A stretch of DNA of 64,000 bases from positions 1 through 64,000 of the forward strand of contig NZ_JADWMY010000005.1 of NCBI RefSeq assembly GCF_015767275.1. Reading direction: 5' to 3'. The notes below the pieces were generated by a model. That model ran no database searches and was not told where the DNA came from. It saw nothing but the letters and a program-made list of their open reading frames with translations. Positions 8,208-17,170 of this stretch are shown here, piece by piece; position 1 is the stretch's first letter; each line of letters begins with the position of its first letter. This DNA is from Herbaspirillum sp. AP02. GTDB taxonomy: Bacteria; Pseudomonadota; Gammaproteobacteria; Burkholderiales; Burkholderiaceae_D. The translations under genes and the position numbers were made by a program.

Positions 8208-8768
8208 CTAATGAGATACACCACTACGGCTGAGTACCTTGCGAGCAGTCTCCCAGATGATATAGAGGTCGAAAAAGAAGGAACGGCGCGTCAGATATTC
8301 CACGTCGAATTGAACCTTGACATCGAGCGGCAATTCGTCCCGACCATTGATCTGCGCCCACCCTGTCAACCCGGGCGTCAATTCAGAGACACCCTTGAGA
8401 GTACGCATCTGGATGAGATCCTCCTGATTGTATAGCGCCGGGCGCGGCCCTACGAAACTCATGTCGCCCTTGAGGATGCACCACAGCTGGGGCAGTTCAT
8501 CCAGACTGCTCTTACGCAGGAATCCACCGATCGGGGTCAAATGCGTTTTCGGATCGGCCAACAGATGTGTGGCCACTGCTGGCGTATTGACCCGCATCGT
8601 CCGGAACTTGGGCATGCGGAAGATTTTATTGTTCCGGCCCACACGATCAGACCAGTAAATAGCCGGGCCGGAAGAAGTCAAAATCACGAAGAGATAAACG
8701 ACAATGCAGGGAACAAGAAGCAATACTGCAGCAAACAACGCACTGACAACATCAAAACATCGCTTCAT
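8208..8768 (-). CDS. Small monotopic phosphoglycosyltransferase (PglC-like initiating sugar transferase)
   Basis: The 186-residue protein is a bacterial sugar transferase (PF02397) of the minimal PglC type. It has one N-terminal hydrophobic re-entrant helix (about residues 10-32), the PKFRTM motif, the catalytic Asp-Glu pair in SLDELPQL, and FVGPRPAL near residue 107. Such enzymes move a phospho-sugar from a UDP-sugar to undecaprenyl phosphate at the inner membrane, starting the O-chain. Its neighbour, a WbpM-like dehydratase, suggests a 6-deoxy-HexNAc substrate. It lacks the large N-terminal domain of WcaJ/WbaP. No WecA/WbpL-type protein is seen in the window, so this is the likely initiator. 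Confidence 0.87.
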   Translation of the reverse strand: MKRCFDVVSALFAAVLLLVPCIVVYLFVILTSSGPAIYWSDRVGRNNKIFRMPKFRTMRVNTPAVATHLLADPKTHLTPIGGFLRKSSLDELPQLWCILKGDMSFVGPRPALYNQEDLIQMRTLKGVSELTPGLTGWAQINGRDELPLDVKVQFDVEYLTRRSFFFDLYIIWETARKVLSRSGVSH

Positions 8769-9213
8769 GATTCCGTTCTCGAGAAAATCTCAATGTCGTT
8801 AATGAGGGAGGGTAAAAACCATCCGCGACAGATATATGAAAAATATATCTTATATTGCACCAATGCAAGCCCGCAGACGCAGAGAAGAGCCGTCATGATA
8901 CAATATAATGTTTAGTCAACCACTCAACAAATCGAGCATTTTCTCGGTGAATGAGGGGACATCTGGTATTTGCCCTCAGCATTGATCTGCATCGGCGCCC
9001 ATGCAAAACAACAATGAAAGGAGTGGCACTCCGTCCTCGCCCTTTCACCGTCAGGACGGTAAGTTAATGGGATCCAGCGGGTTGACGACATGACAGAGGC
9101 GCTGGGACAGCCCTTGAAGGCTGACCGACAGCATCGAACAACAACAGCGCAAATGAAATTGATCCGGGCCTGGAAGCAGGTCGAGTTGACTGCCTCCTCT
9201 TCCATCCAACGCT
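8769..9213. promoter_or_regulatory. AT-rich divergent promoter region of the O-antigen locus
   Basis: This 445-base gap separates the minus-strand sugar-transferase gene from the plus-strand fcl operon, so it must hold both promoters. The part at 8800-8930 is clearly AT-rich against GC-rich surroundings. It contains a perfect 7-base inverted repeat (GATATAT 8831-8837, ATATATC 8843-8849). It also has overlapping -10-like strings on the plus strand: TACAAT (8899-8904, preceded by TG one base upstream, an extended -10) and TATAAT (8904-8909). No good -35 was found. I looked for a JUMPstart/ops element and did not see one. Transcription from 8905 would give a leader of about 300 bases. Confidence 0.4.
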
Positions 9214-10200
9214 ATGAGCACCGCCGCAATGACAGCCAGCAAAAAGATTTATGTAGCCGGACACCGGGGTATGGTTGGCTCCGCGATCGTCCGCCAACTG
9301 CGTAACGCAGGTCACGGCAATATTATTGTCAGGACACACGCGGAACTGGACCTGACCAGTCAGCAGGAAGTCAAGGAGTTCTTTGACCGTGAGCGGCCTG
9401 ACGAGGTCTACCTCGCTGCCGCCAAAGTGGGCGGCATTCATGCCAACAACACTTACCCGGCTGAGTTCATCCACCAAAATCTGATGATTCAGGCCAATGT
9501 CATCGATTCAGCCTTTCGCGCTGGCGTGACGAAACTGCTGTTCCTGGGTTCCAGCTGCATCTATCCCAAGTTTGCCGCACAGCCGATCAAGGAAGATGCA
9601 TTGCTGACCGGGCAACTTGAGCCGACCAACGAACCCTATGCGATAGCCAAGATTGCGGGGATTAAGCTCTGTGAAAGCTACAACCGCCAGTACGGCTCCT
9701 CCCATCAGATCGACTACCGCAGCGTCATGCCGACCAACCTCTACGGTGAGGGCGACAACTACCATCCGGACAATTCGCATGTGATTCCGGCATTGATCAG
9801 ACGTTTCCACGAGGCCAAACTGAACCAGAAACCCGAGGTGGTCGTATGGGGAAGCGGCACACCCATGCGCGAATTCCTGTACGTGGACGACATGGCGGCG
9901 GCCTGCGTACATGTCATGCAGCTTCCGGCAGAGGAATATCAGCGCCACACCACGCCGATGCTCAGCCACATCAACGTGGGCTACGGCAGTGACGTGAGCA
10001 TTCGAGAATTGGCAGCGCTGGTGGCAGAGACTGTAGGATATACGGGCGAATTGAAGTTCGACGCCAGCAAACCCGATGGCACACCCCGCAAACTGATGGA
10101 CAGTTCCCGCCTTGCGTCACTGGGATGGAAGGCCAAGGTCGACCTGCGACAAGGGCTCAACATTACCTATCGTGAATTTCTGAAAGTCTATTCGGCATGA
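9214..10200 (+). CDS. fcl: GDP-L-fucose synthase
   Basis: Fcl (WcaG) is the NADPH-dependent 3,5-epimerase/4-reductase that turns GDP-4-keto-6-deoxymannose into GDP-L-fucose. The 328-residue SDR protein shows [10 protein letters not shown] (nucleotide binding, about residues 16-25), LGSSCIYPK, the catalytic YAIAK motif and [10 protein letters not shown]. An alternative ATG at 9229 would remove five residues. The gene ends in an ATGA overlap with gmd, so the two are translationally coupled. Here fcl precedes gmd, whereas gmd-fcl is the more familiar order. It opens the long plus-strand O-antigen operon. Confidence 0.94.
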   Translation: MSTAAMTASKKIYVAGHRGMVGSAIVRQLRNAGHGNIIVRTHAELDLTSQQEVKEFFDRERPDEVYLAAAKVGGIHANNTYPAEFIHQNLMIQANVIDSAFRAGVTKLLFLGSSCIYPKFAAQPIKEDALLTGQLEPTNEPYAIAKIAGIKLCESYNRQYGSSHQIDYRSVMPTNLYGEGDNYHPDNSHVIPALIRRFHEAKLNQKPEVVVWGSGTPMREFLYVDDMAAACVHVMQLPAEEYQRHTTPMLSHINVGYGSDVSIRELAALVAETVGYTGELKFDASKPDGTPRKLMDSSRLASLGWKAKVDLRQGLNITYREFLKVYSA

Positions 10201-11300
10201 CAACCTCTTCCCAATCGATGCAAAAAGTGGCCCTGATCACCGGCGTCACCGGCCAAGACGGCTCCTATCTGGCGGAATTCCTGCTGGAAAAGGGTTACAT
10301 CGTGCACGGCATCAAGCGCCGTGCCAGCCTGTTCAACACCCAGCGGATCGACCACATCTACCAGGATCCGCATATCGAAAACAGCAATTTCAAATTGCAC
10401 TACGGCGACTTGAGCGACACTAGCAACCTGATTCGCATCATCCAGGAAACCCAGCCGGACGAGATTTACAATCTCGGCGCACAAAGTCACGTAGCAGTCA
10501 GCTTCGAAAGTCCGGAATACACCGCCGATGTCGATGCCATCGGTACGCTGCGGATCCTGGAAGCCATCCGTATTCTGGGTCTGGAAAAGAAGACCCGCTT
10601 CTACCAGGCCAGCACCAGCGAACTCTATGGTCTAGTACAGGAAACGCCACAGAGTGAGACCACCCCGTTCTATCCGCGCAGCCCCTATGCCGTTGCCAAG
10701 ATGTACGCCTACTGGATCACCGTCAACTACCGAGAAGCTTACGGAATCTATGCATGCAACGGCATCCTGTTCAACCACGAGAGCCCACGCCGCGGCGAGA
10801 CCTTCGTGACCCGCAAGATCACGCGTGGTCTGGCCAATATCAGCCAAGGCCTCGAAGAATGCCTGTATATGGGCAACATCGATGCATTGCGCGACTGGGG
10901 TCACGCCCGTGACTATGTACGCATGCAATGGCTGATGCTGCAGCAAGAGCAGCCAGAGGACTTCGTCATTGCCACCGGCGTACAGATCAGCGTGCGCTCG
11001 TTCATCGAGAAGACAGCTGCGGCCCTGGGTATGCAACTGACCTGGAAGGGCCAGGGTGTGGATGAGGTCGGATACTGGAGTGACCGTGAGATCGTTCGCA
11101 TCGACCCGCGTTACTTCCGCCCTACCGAAGTGGAGACCCTGCTGGGGGACCCAACCAAGGCAAAGGAAAAACTTGGCTGGGTACCGGAAATCACCGTCGA
11201 CCAGATGATCGAAGAGATGGTCGCTCACGATCTTTCTCAAGCCAAACAGCACGCATTGCTCAAGCAGCACGGTTTTGAAGTCCCTGTGAGCACCGAATGA
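10197..11300 (+). CDS. gmd: GDP-mannose 4,6-dehydratase
   Basis: Gmd converts GDP-D-mannose to GDP-4-keto-6-deoxy-D-mannose, the substrate of the upstream fcl product. The 367-residue protein has [19 protein letters not shown] at the N-terminus, the substrate-loop signature with [16 protein letters not shown], the catalytic YAVAK motif, and [16 protein letters not shown]. Length and motifs are typical. It starts inside the fcl stop codon (ATGA) and ends one base before rfbF. Together with manB at 4799 and an unseen GDP-mannose pyrophosphorylase it completes the GDP-fucose route, which fits the two fucosyltransferase-family genes downstream. Confidence 0.96.
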   Translation: MTTSSQSMQKVALITGVTGQDGSYLAEFLLEKGYIVHGIKRRASLFNTQRIDHIYQDPHIENSNFKLHYGDLSDTSNLIRIIQETQPDEIYNLGAQSHVAVSFESPEYTADVDAIGTLRILEAIRILGLEKKTRFYQASTSELYGLVQETPQSETTPFYPRSPYAVAKMYAYWITVNYREAYGIYACNGILFNHESPRRGETFVTRKITRGLANISQGLEECLYMGNIDALRDWGHARDYVRMQWLMLQQEQPEDFVIATGVQISVRSFIEKTAAALGMQLTWKGQGVDEVGYWSDREIVRIDPRYFRPTEVETLLGDPTKAKEKLGWVPEITVDQMIEEMVAHDLSQAKQHALLKQHGFEVPVSTE

Positions 11301-11301
11301 G

Positions 11302-12075
11302 ATGAAAGCAGTCATCCTGGCCGGCGGGCTTGGCACGCGCATCTCGGAAGAGACCGACATCAAACCCAAACCGATGGTAGAGGTAGGCGGCATGCCGATT
11401 CTCTGGCACATCATGAAGATCTATTCCCACTTCGGCGTGAATGACTTCATCATATGCTGCGGCTATCGCGGTTACGTGATCAAGGAGTATTTCGCCAACT
11501 ACTTCCTGCACATGTCGGACGTCACGCTGGACCTGAGTCAGAACAGCATGGAAGTCTTGCATCGCTACGCCGAGCCCTGGCGTATCACCTTGCTCAACAC
11601 TGGCATCGACACCATGACGGGTGGACGGCTAAAGCGTGCGGCTCCCTACCTGCAGGACGAGGAAGCTTTCTTCTTTACCTATGGCGATGGCGTGGGCAAC
11701 GTCGATATTGCGCAGCTTCTGGACTTCCATCGCTCACAGAAGACCTTGGCAACGCTGACCGCAACCTACCCTCCAGGCCGCTTCGGCGCGCTAGACCTTG
11801 CCGGAAACAAGGTCCGCAGTTTCAAGGAAAAACCCAAGGGTGACGGCAACATGATCAACGGCGGCTTTTTCGTGCTCTCGCCCAAGGTGATCGACCTCAT
11901 CGAGGGTGACCACACCGTGTGGGAAGCCGATCCGCTGGAAGCCTTGGCCACAAAAGGCGAACTGTCTGCGTTCCGCCATGAGGGCTTCTGGCAGCCGATG
12001 GATACCCTGCGTGACAAGAATTACCTTGAAAGCCTTTGGTGCGGCGGTAACGCACCTTGGAAGGTGTGGTCATGA
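11302..12075 (+). CDS. rfbF: Glucose-1-phosphate cytidylyltransferase
   Basis: RfbF joins CTP and glucose-1-phosphate into CDP-glucose, the first committed step toward CDP-3,6-dideoxyhexoses. The 257-residue nucleotidyltransferase has [19 protein letters not shown] (pyrophosphorylase signature), YGDGVGNVD (metal site) and MINGGFFVL, and matches the family's usual length. It follows gmd by one base and overlaps rfbG by an ATGA. It starts a six-gene block (11302-17163) with very short gaps or overlaps whose products look like one pathway. Confidence 0.95.
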   Translation: MKAVILAGGLGTRISEETDIKPKPMVEVGGMPILWHIMKIYSHFGVNDFIICCGYRGYVIKEYFANYFLHMSDVTLDLSQNSMEVLHRYAEPWRITLLNTGIDTMTGGRLKRAAPYLQDEEAFFFTYGDGVGNVDIAQLLDFHRSQKTLATLTATYPPGRFGALDLAGNKVRSFKEKPKGDGNMINGGFFVLSPKVIDLIEGDHTVWEADPLEALATKGELSAFRHEGFWQPMDTLRDKNYLESLWCGGNAPWKVWS

Positions 12076-13151
12076 ATCGCGCGTTTTGGGCTGGCCGCAG
12101 GGTTTTCATCACCGGTCATACTGGATTCAAAGGAAGTTGGCTGAGTTTGATGCTGCAAGACGCCCAAGCCGAAGTGACCGGCTTCGCATTGCCTCCACCG
12201 ACCGAGCCCAGCCTGTTCGAAGAAGCATCCGTCGCCACGGGCATGCGTTCGATCAACGGCGATATACGCGATCAGGCCTGCTTGTTCGACGCCCTGCGAC
12301 AATCTCGACCAGAAATCGTTCTGCATCTGGCTGCGCAGCCTCTGGTCGGATATTCGTACAGCCATCCGGTTGAGACCTACGCGACCAATGTCATGGGTAC
12401 GGTGCATTTGCTGGAAGCAGTGCGGCAGACCGGTAGCGTGCGCGCAGTGGTGAATGTCACTACCGACAAATGCTATGAAAACCGCGAGTGGTCCTGGCCC
12501 TACCGGGAAAATGAACGCCTGGGTGGCCATGACCCCTACAGCAACAGCAAGGCCTGTTCTGAACTTGTCAGTGCCTGTTTCCGAAGCTCGTTCTTCAGCC
12601 CGGAGAGGTTCGACAGTCACGGTGTCGGCTTGGCCACGGCGCGGGCGGGCAATGTCATTGGAGGCGGCGACTGGGCGGACAACCGCCTGATTCCGGATAT
12701 CCTGGCCGCCTTTGCCCGAGGCGAGCCCGCGGGCATACGGTCGCCGGCATCGGTACGGCCTTGGCAACACGTTCTCGAGCCGCTCGCAGGCTATGCGCGC
12801 TTGGCCGAACTGCTGCACGAGCAGGGCCCGCGGTTCGCGCAGGCCTGGAATTTCGGTCCCCATGCAGAAGACACCCGTCCCGTATCGTGGATTGCCGACA
12901 AGATGGCAGACCTCTGGGGTGACGGTGCCAGCTGGATCAATAGCGCATCTCTGCAACATCATGAGGCCGGGCAACTGCGCCTGGACAGCACCAGTGCGAT
13001 GCAGGAATTGAATTGGCAGCCCAGGCTGCGCCTGGAAGAAGCCTTGAAACTCGTCACAGAGTGGGCCAAACGACGTATGCAAGGCGCCGATATCCGTGCG
13101 CTTACCTTGGACCAGATCCGCCATTATGGATCGCTTACCCACGCAGATTAA
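12072..13151 (+). CDS. rfbG: CDP-glucose 4,6-dehydratase
   Basis: RfbG (AscB/DdhB type) oxidises CDP-glucose to CDP-4-keto-6-deoxyglucose with tightly bound NAD+. I place the start at the ATG at 12072, which overlaps the rfbF stop as ATGA. An earlier in-frame ATG at 12057 would add five residues. The 359-residue protein shows [13 protein letters not shown] at the N-terminus, [23 protein letters not shown], and the YSNSK catalytic motif, all characteristic of this family. It feeds the rfbH product three bases downstream. Confidence 0.95.
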   Translation: MNRAFWAGRRVFITGHTGFKGSWLSLMLQDAQAEVTGFALPPPTEPSLFEEASVATGMRSINGDIRDQACLFDALRQSRPEIVLHLAAQPLVGYSYSHPVETYATNVMGTVHLLEAVRQTGSVRAVVNVTTDKCYENREWSWPYRENERLGGHDPYSNSKACSELVSACFRSSFFSPERFDSHGVGLATARAGNVIGGGDWADNRLIPDILAAFARGEPAGIRSPASVRPWQHVLEPLAGYARLAELLHEQGPRFAQAWNFGPHAEDTRPVSWIADKMADLWGDGASWINSASLQHHEAGQLRLDSTSAMQELNWQPRLRLEEALKLVTEWAKRRMQGADIRALTLDQIRHYGSLTHAD

Positions 13152-13154
13152 GTC

Positions 13155-14477
13155 ATGCAACAAGCCAAAACCCTACAGATCCGCCAGCAGATCGCTGCTC
13201 TGGTCGATGAATACGCAGCCCTGGCGCTGGCTCCCCGGCCTTTCGAACCTGGCGTGACGACGATTCCTCCCTCGGGAAAACTGATCGATGCCGCAGAACT
13301 GAAAATGATGGTCGAGGCCTCACTGGATGGATGGCTCACGACTGGCCGCTTTAACGACCAGTTCGAAGCCGCGCTGGCTAGATTCATCGGTGTCGACTAC
13401 CTCATTACTGTCAATTCGGGCTCGTCGGCGAACTTGGTCGCCTTCTCCACCCTGACATCCCCCAAGCTCGGGGCTCGCGCCATCATTCCGGGCGACGAGG
13501 TCATCGGCGTGGCCGCCGGCTTTCCTACGACGGTCAACCCCATCCTCCAATTTGGTGCGGTGCCGGTCTTCGTCGACGTGGAAGTCGGAACGTACAATAT
13601 CGATGCCTCGAAGATCGAAGCCGCCATCACGCCACGAACCAAGGCCATCATGCTGGCCCATACCCTCGGCAATCCCTACAACCTGTCGATCATCACCTCC
13701 CTGTGCAAGAAATATAATCTGTGGCTGATCGAGGATTGCTGCGACGCGCTGGGATCAACCTATGACGGCAAGATGGTGGGGACCTTCGGCGATATCGGCA
13801 CTCTGAGCTTCTATCCTGCGCACCATATCACCATGGGCGAAGGCGGAGCGGTGTTCACCAACGATCCCCAGCTCAAGCAGATTGCCGAGAGTTTCCGGGA
13901 TTGGGGGCGTGATTGCTACTGCCCCCCGGGCAAAGACAATACTTGCGGCAAGCGCTTCTGCTGGAAAATGGGACGTCTACCCGAAGGCTACGACCACAAG
14001 TACACCTATAGCCACCTGGGCTACAACCTCAAGATCACGGACATGCAGGCGGCCTGCGGTCTTGCGCAACTGGCCAAAGCACCGCTCTTCATCGAACGGC
14101 GCAAAGCCAACTTCGCACATCTGAAACAGCGCCTGCAGAGCTGCACAGAATTCCTGATTCTTCCGGAAGCCACCGAAAACAGCCAGCCTTCCTGGTTCGG
14201 CTTCCCGATCACCCTGCGCGAGAACGCGCCGGTGAGCCGGGTGGATCTGCTGACCTATCTGGACCAGCAGAAAGTAGGAACTCGCCTGCTGTTTGCAGGG
14301 AACCTGACACGACAGCCCTACATGGAAGGCCGCCAGTATCGCGTCAGCGGCGACCTCACCAATACCGACATCGTCATGAACAATACATTCTGGATCGGTG
14401 TACAACCAGCGCTGGATCAGGCGATGTTGGACTATGCTGCCGACAAGATCGAACAGTTCCTGGGCGTAAGCTTCTGA
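13155..14477 (+). CDS. rfbH: CDP-4-keto-6-deoxyglucose 3-dehydratase (E1)
   Basis: RfbH/E1 is the PMP-dependent, [2Fe-2S]-containing enzyme that removes the C3 hydroxyl from CDP-4-keto-6-deoxyglucose. The 440-residue aminotransferase-fold protein has the diagnostic histidine replacing the PLP lysine ([13 protein letters not shown]223/H224). It also has the cluster cysteines C196, C254, C256 and C264, with the C-X57-C-X1-C-X7-C spacing described for E1. E1 normally needs the flavin/iron-sulfur reductase E3 (RfbI/AscD/DdhD) to finish the deoxygenation. No E3 gene is next to it, and the only related reductase in the window (44580-45605) belongs to another operon. Confidence 0.94.
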   Translation: MQQAKTLQIRQQIAALVDEYAALALAPRPFEPGVTTIPPSGKLIDAAELKMMVEASLDGWLTTGRFNDQFEAALARFIGVDYLITVNSGSSANLVAFSTLTSPKLGARAIIPGDEVIGVAAGFPTTVNPILQFGAVPVFVDVEVGTYNIDASKIEAAITPRTKAIMLAHTLGNPYNLSIITSLCKKYNLWLIEDCCDALGSTYDGKMVGTFGDIGTLSFYPAHHITMGEGGAVFTNDPQLKQIAESFRDWGRDCYCPPGKDNTCGKRFCWKMGRLPEGYDHKYTYSHLGYNLKITDMQAACGLAQLAKAPLFIERRKANFAHLKQRLQSCTEFLILPEATENSQPSWFGFPITLRENAPVSRVDLLTYLDQQKVGTRLLFAGNLTRQPYMEGRQYRVSGDLTNTDIVMNNTFWIGVQPALDQAMLDYAADKIEQFLGVSF

Positions 14478-14480
14478 AGC

Positions 14481-15314
14481 ATGGAGCAAGCCATGAGCCC
14501 AAGTGCCGCCACCTTCAATGCCTCCCGATTGAGGCGTACCGTGCTGGACATGGCCTACGCAGGCGCCACCGTACACATTGCCTGCGCGTTTTCGATCATC
14601 GAACTGCTGGCAGTTCTGTACCGCTCATACGTGCGCTATCCCGACGACAATCCCGAGCACCCGGCACGTGACTTCCTGATCCTCAGCAAGGGCCATGGCG
14701 TCATGGCGCAATATGCCTGCTTGCTGGAAAAGCAGTGGCTATCGCGCCATGACATCGACCATTATTTTGCCGACGGATCGCTGCTAAAGGGCCTGTCTGA
14801 TTCCCGCGTCCCCGGCCTGGAGGTGTCGTCCGGATCCCTGGGCCATGGTCTGTCCGTCGGCGTAGGGCTCGCTCTGGCGGCCAAGCTGGATCAGACCGGA
14901 CAGCGCACCTTTGCATTGCTGGGCGACGGCGAACTCAACGAGGGAACGATCTGGGAAGCAGCGATGTTTGCTGCCCACCATCAGCTCAACGACCTGACCG
15001 TGCTTATCGATGCCAATGGTTTCCAGGCAATGGGCAAGACGGATGACATCATTGGTCTCGGCTCCATCGAAAGCAAATTCGCCAGCTTTGGATTCGAAAC
15101 GATGTCGGTAGACGGCCATGACGAACAACAGATCCATGCAGCGCTCGACACGCTTGGAAAGAGTCCTTCCACCGCGCCCAAGGCTCTGGTGGCACGTACC
15201 ATCAAGGGTCGCGGCGTGTCGTTCATGGAACATGACAATCGCTGGCATTACGCCCGCCTGGATGCGGACAGCTACGCCCGGGCGATCCACCAGCTATCGG
15301 AAGGAAGCGCATGA
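14481..15314 (+). CDS. Transketolase-like protein, N-terminal (TPP-binding) subunit
   Basis: The 277-residue protein matches the N-terminal half of transketolase. It has SKGHG near residue 69, GSLGHGLS near 118, and the TPP/metal motif GDG (148-150) followed by N179. It is half of a split enzyme: the next gene, overlapping by ATGA, is the other half. An alternative start at 14493 is preceded by a GGAG and may be the real one. Split transketolases occur in several sugar and antibiotic pathways. Between rfbH and an O-antigen exporter, a role in transferring a two-carbon ketol unit to a CDP-4-keto-deoxyhexose is my inference. A separate supply of pentose phosphates is less likely. Confidence 0.85.
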   Translation: MEQAMSPSAATFNASRLRRTVLDMAYAGATVHIACAFSIIELLAVLYRSYVRYPDDNPEHPARDFLILSKGHGVMAQYACLLEKQWLSRHDIDHYFADGSLLKGLSDSRVPGLEVSSGSLGHGLSVGVGLALAAKLDQTGQRTFALLGDGELNEGTIWEAAMFAAHHQLNDLTVLIDANGFQAMGKTDDIIGLGSIESKFASFGFETMSVDGHDEQQIHAALDTLGKSPSTAPKALVARTIKGRGVSFMEHDNRWHYARLDADSYARAIHQLSEGSA

Positions 15315-16231
15315 GAGCCGCGTTCACCGAAGCCCTGCTTGCATTGGCCAAATCCGACCCGCGCGTGCTCCTGCTCACGGGAGATCATGGCTATGCCCTG
15401 TTTGATGGCTTCCGTCGCGAATGTCCTCGCCAGTACATCAACGCCGGGATCGCCGAACAGAACATGGTAGGCATGGCGGCGGGTCTTGCCAAGGCGGGAT
15501 TCCGACCGTTTGTCTACGGCTTGAGCGCCTTCGTGCCGATCCGTGTGCTCGAACAGATCAAGATCGATGTGGCGCACGACAAGCTCCCTGTGGTCTTCCT
15601 GGGCGATGGCGCTGGCCTTGTGTACAGCCATCTTGGTACCAGCCACCAGTCCACCGAGGATATCGCCTGCACACGCGCCATCCCCCACCTGGCCATCTAT
15701 TCGCCAGCCGACCGATTCGAAATGAAGCTCTGCATGCAGATGGCCTACGATGCGCGCGGACCGGTTTACCTGCGCATGGGCAAGAGCGATCGTGGCGATG
15801 TCCACAGCGCACCGCTGACGGAGGCAAACGCTGGACAATGGCTTGCCCTCAAACAAGGGACTGCTGGAGCACCCGTGTTTGTGGCCACCGGATCCATGGC
15901 CGTCACGGCGCTGAGATTGGCGCGGGAAGCGTTTCCGCAAGCTTCTGTGTGGAGCGCTCCTTGCATCAAACCTGCTCCTGTGGAACAGATTGCAACCCTG
16001 TGCAGAGAGAGCGGCTGTGTCGTCACGCTGGAAGAACACTCCGTCATCGGTGGACTAGGCTCCCTGGTCAGCGAAATCGCTTGCACCATGGCGCCTGCGC
16101 GCGTGCTACGGATCGGCGTGGAGGATCGGTTTTCGAAGCACTGCGGCACTCACGCCTACCTGCTCAAGGAACACGAAATCGATGACGAATCGATTCGCCA
16201 CCGCCTTGAAGCATTGCTTCAAGGCGTCTGA
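15311..16231 (+). CDS. Transketolase-like protein, C-terminal subunit
   Basis: This 306-residue protein carries the pyrimidine-binding and C-terminal domains of transketolase. GIAEQNM near residue 46 holds the glutamate (E49) that activates TPP. LGTSHQSTEDIA near residue 114 is the usual loop, and the last 120 residues form the C-terminal domain. It starts within the stop codon of the N-terminal subunit gene (ATGA), which suggests equal amounts of the two parts. The active site would form between the two chains. The donor and acceptor cannot be read from the sequence; location argues for a nucleotide-sugar acceptor. Confidence 0.85.
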   Translation: MRAAFTEALLALAKSDPRVLLLTGDHGYALFDGFRRECPRQYINAGIAEQNMVGMAAGLAKAGFRPFVYGLSAFVPIRVLEQIKIDVAHDKLPVVFLGDGAGLVYSHLGTSHQSTEDIACTRAIPHLAIYSPADRFEMKLCMQMAYDARGPVYLRMGKSDRGDVHSAPLTEANAGQWLALKQGTAGAPVFVATGSMAVTALRLAREAFPQASVWSAPCIKPAPVEQIATLCRESGCVVTLEEHSVIGGLGSLVSEIACTMAPARVLRIGVEDRFSKHCGTHAYLLKEHEIDDESIRHRLEALLQGV

Positions 16232-16233
16232 TC

Positions 16234-17163
16234 ATGCGCATTGCTTTTCTCGGCGCGTCAAGCCAGATTGCGCGCGATCTGGCTCCCTTGTTCGCTGCAG
16301 TGCCCGGCCTCGCTCTGGAGCGCTTCCTTCGTGATCCCGATGGCGATGTAGCCTGGCGCACGCAAGCCGGCCTGCATGCGGTTCCAGCCGGCCATCATCT
16401 CCACGAATGGACGCAGCGCCCGGCGTTCGACGCCATCGTCAATTTCATCGGTGCCGGCAGTCCGGCCCGTGCCACAGGATTGGGCGCAAATATCCTGGAA
16501 CTGACCGCGCATTACGATGACATGGTCGTGGCCTATCTGCAGCGACATCGCGGTTGCCGCTACCTGTTCCTCAGCAGCGGCGCAACCTATGGTTCCGACT
16601 TCGTGGTACCGGCGCGTCACGACACAGTCGCAAGCTTCCCGGTCAATGCACTAGACCAGCGTCACTGGTATGGCTTGGCCAAGTTCCAGGCGGAGTGCCG
16701 GCACCGTGCCAGACCAGAACTGAACATATGCGACATCAGGGTCTTCAGCTACGTCAGCACCAGCCTGGACATGAACAGCCGGTTTCTGCTTGCGGATATC
16801 GTGCGGACGTTGGCAGAAGGGGGCACCCTCGATACGTCGAGCCAGGACATTCACCGCGACTACATCAGTCCGCCAGATCTCTTTGCGCTCATGCATAGCA
16901 TGTTGATGCACGCGCCATGCAATACCGCAGTGGATGTCTACAGCCTGGCACCTGTGGGCAAGATGCAATTGCTGGATCATCTGAGCAAACGCTTCGGATT
17001 GCGCTATGAGCTGGTGGAACGGGCCACCGGCCTCAACGCCACAGGCATCAAACCCAATTATTTTTCAGAAAACCGGAAAGCTGCCGAGTTCGGGTATCTG
17101 CCCCGGTTCGATTCGCTCTCAGCAGTCATCCATACTGTTGATCAACTTCTTTCCCAGTCCTGA
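16234..17163 (+). CDS. SDR-family NAD(P)-dependent reductase/epimerase of the CDP-sugar cassette
   Basis: The 309-residue protein is an extended SDR: Rossmann motif FLGASSQIA (residues 5-13), LSSGATYGSD around 113-122 with a catalytic serine, and Y146-x-x-x-K150 in YGLAK. It begins three bases after the transketolase C-subunit gene and is the last gene before the exporter. In the yersiniose pathway an SDR (YerF) reduces the keto group of the two-carbon branch added by YerE. By position this protein could play the equivalent role after the transketolase step. It could instead reduce C4 of a simpler dideoxyhexose (abequose/paratose type). Function is inferred from context; family is clear. Confidence 0.7.
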   Translation: MRIAFLGASSQIARDLAPLFAAVPGLALERFLRDPDGDVAWRTQAGLHAVPAGHHLHEWTQRPAFDAIVNFIGAGSPARATGLGANILELTAHYDDMVVAYLQRHRGCRYLFLSSGATYGSDFVVPARHDTVASFPVNALDQRHWYGLAKFQAECRHRARPELNICDIRVFSYVSTSLDMNSRFLLADIVRTLAEGGTLDTSSQDIHRDYISPPDLFALMHSMLMHAPCNTAVDVYSLAPVGKMQLLDHLSKRFGLRYELVERATGLNATGIKPNYFSENRKAAEFGYLPRFDSLSAVIHTVDQLLSQS

Positions 17164-17170
17164 TTCAGAA

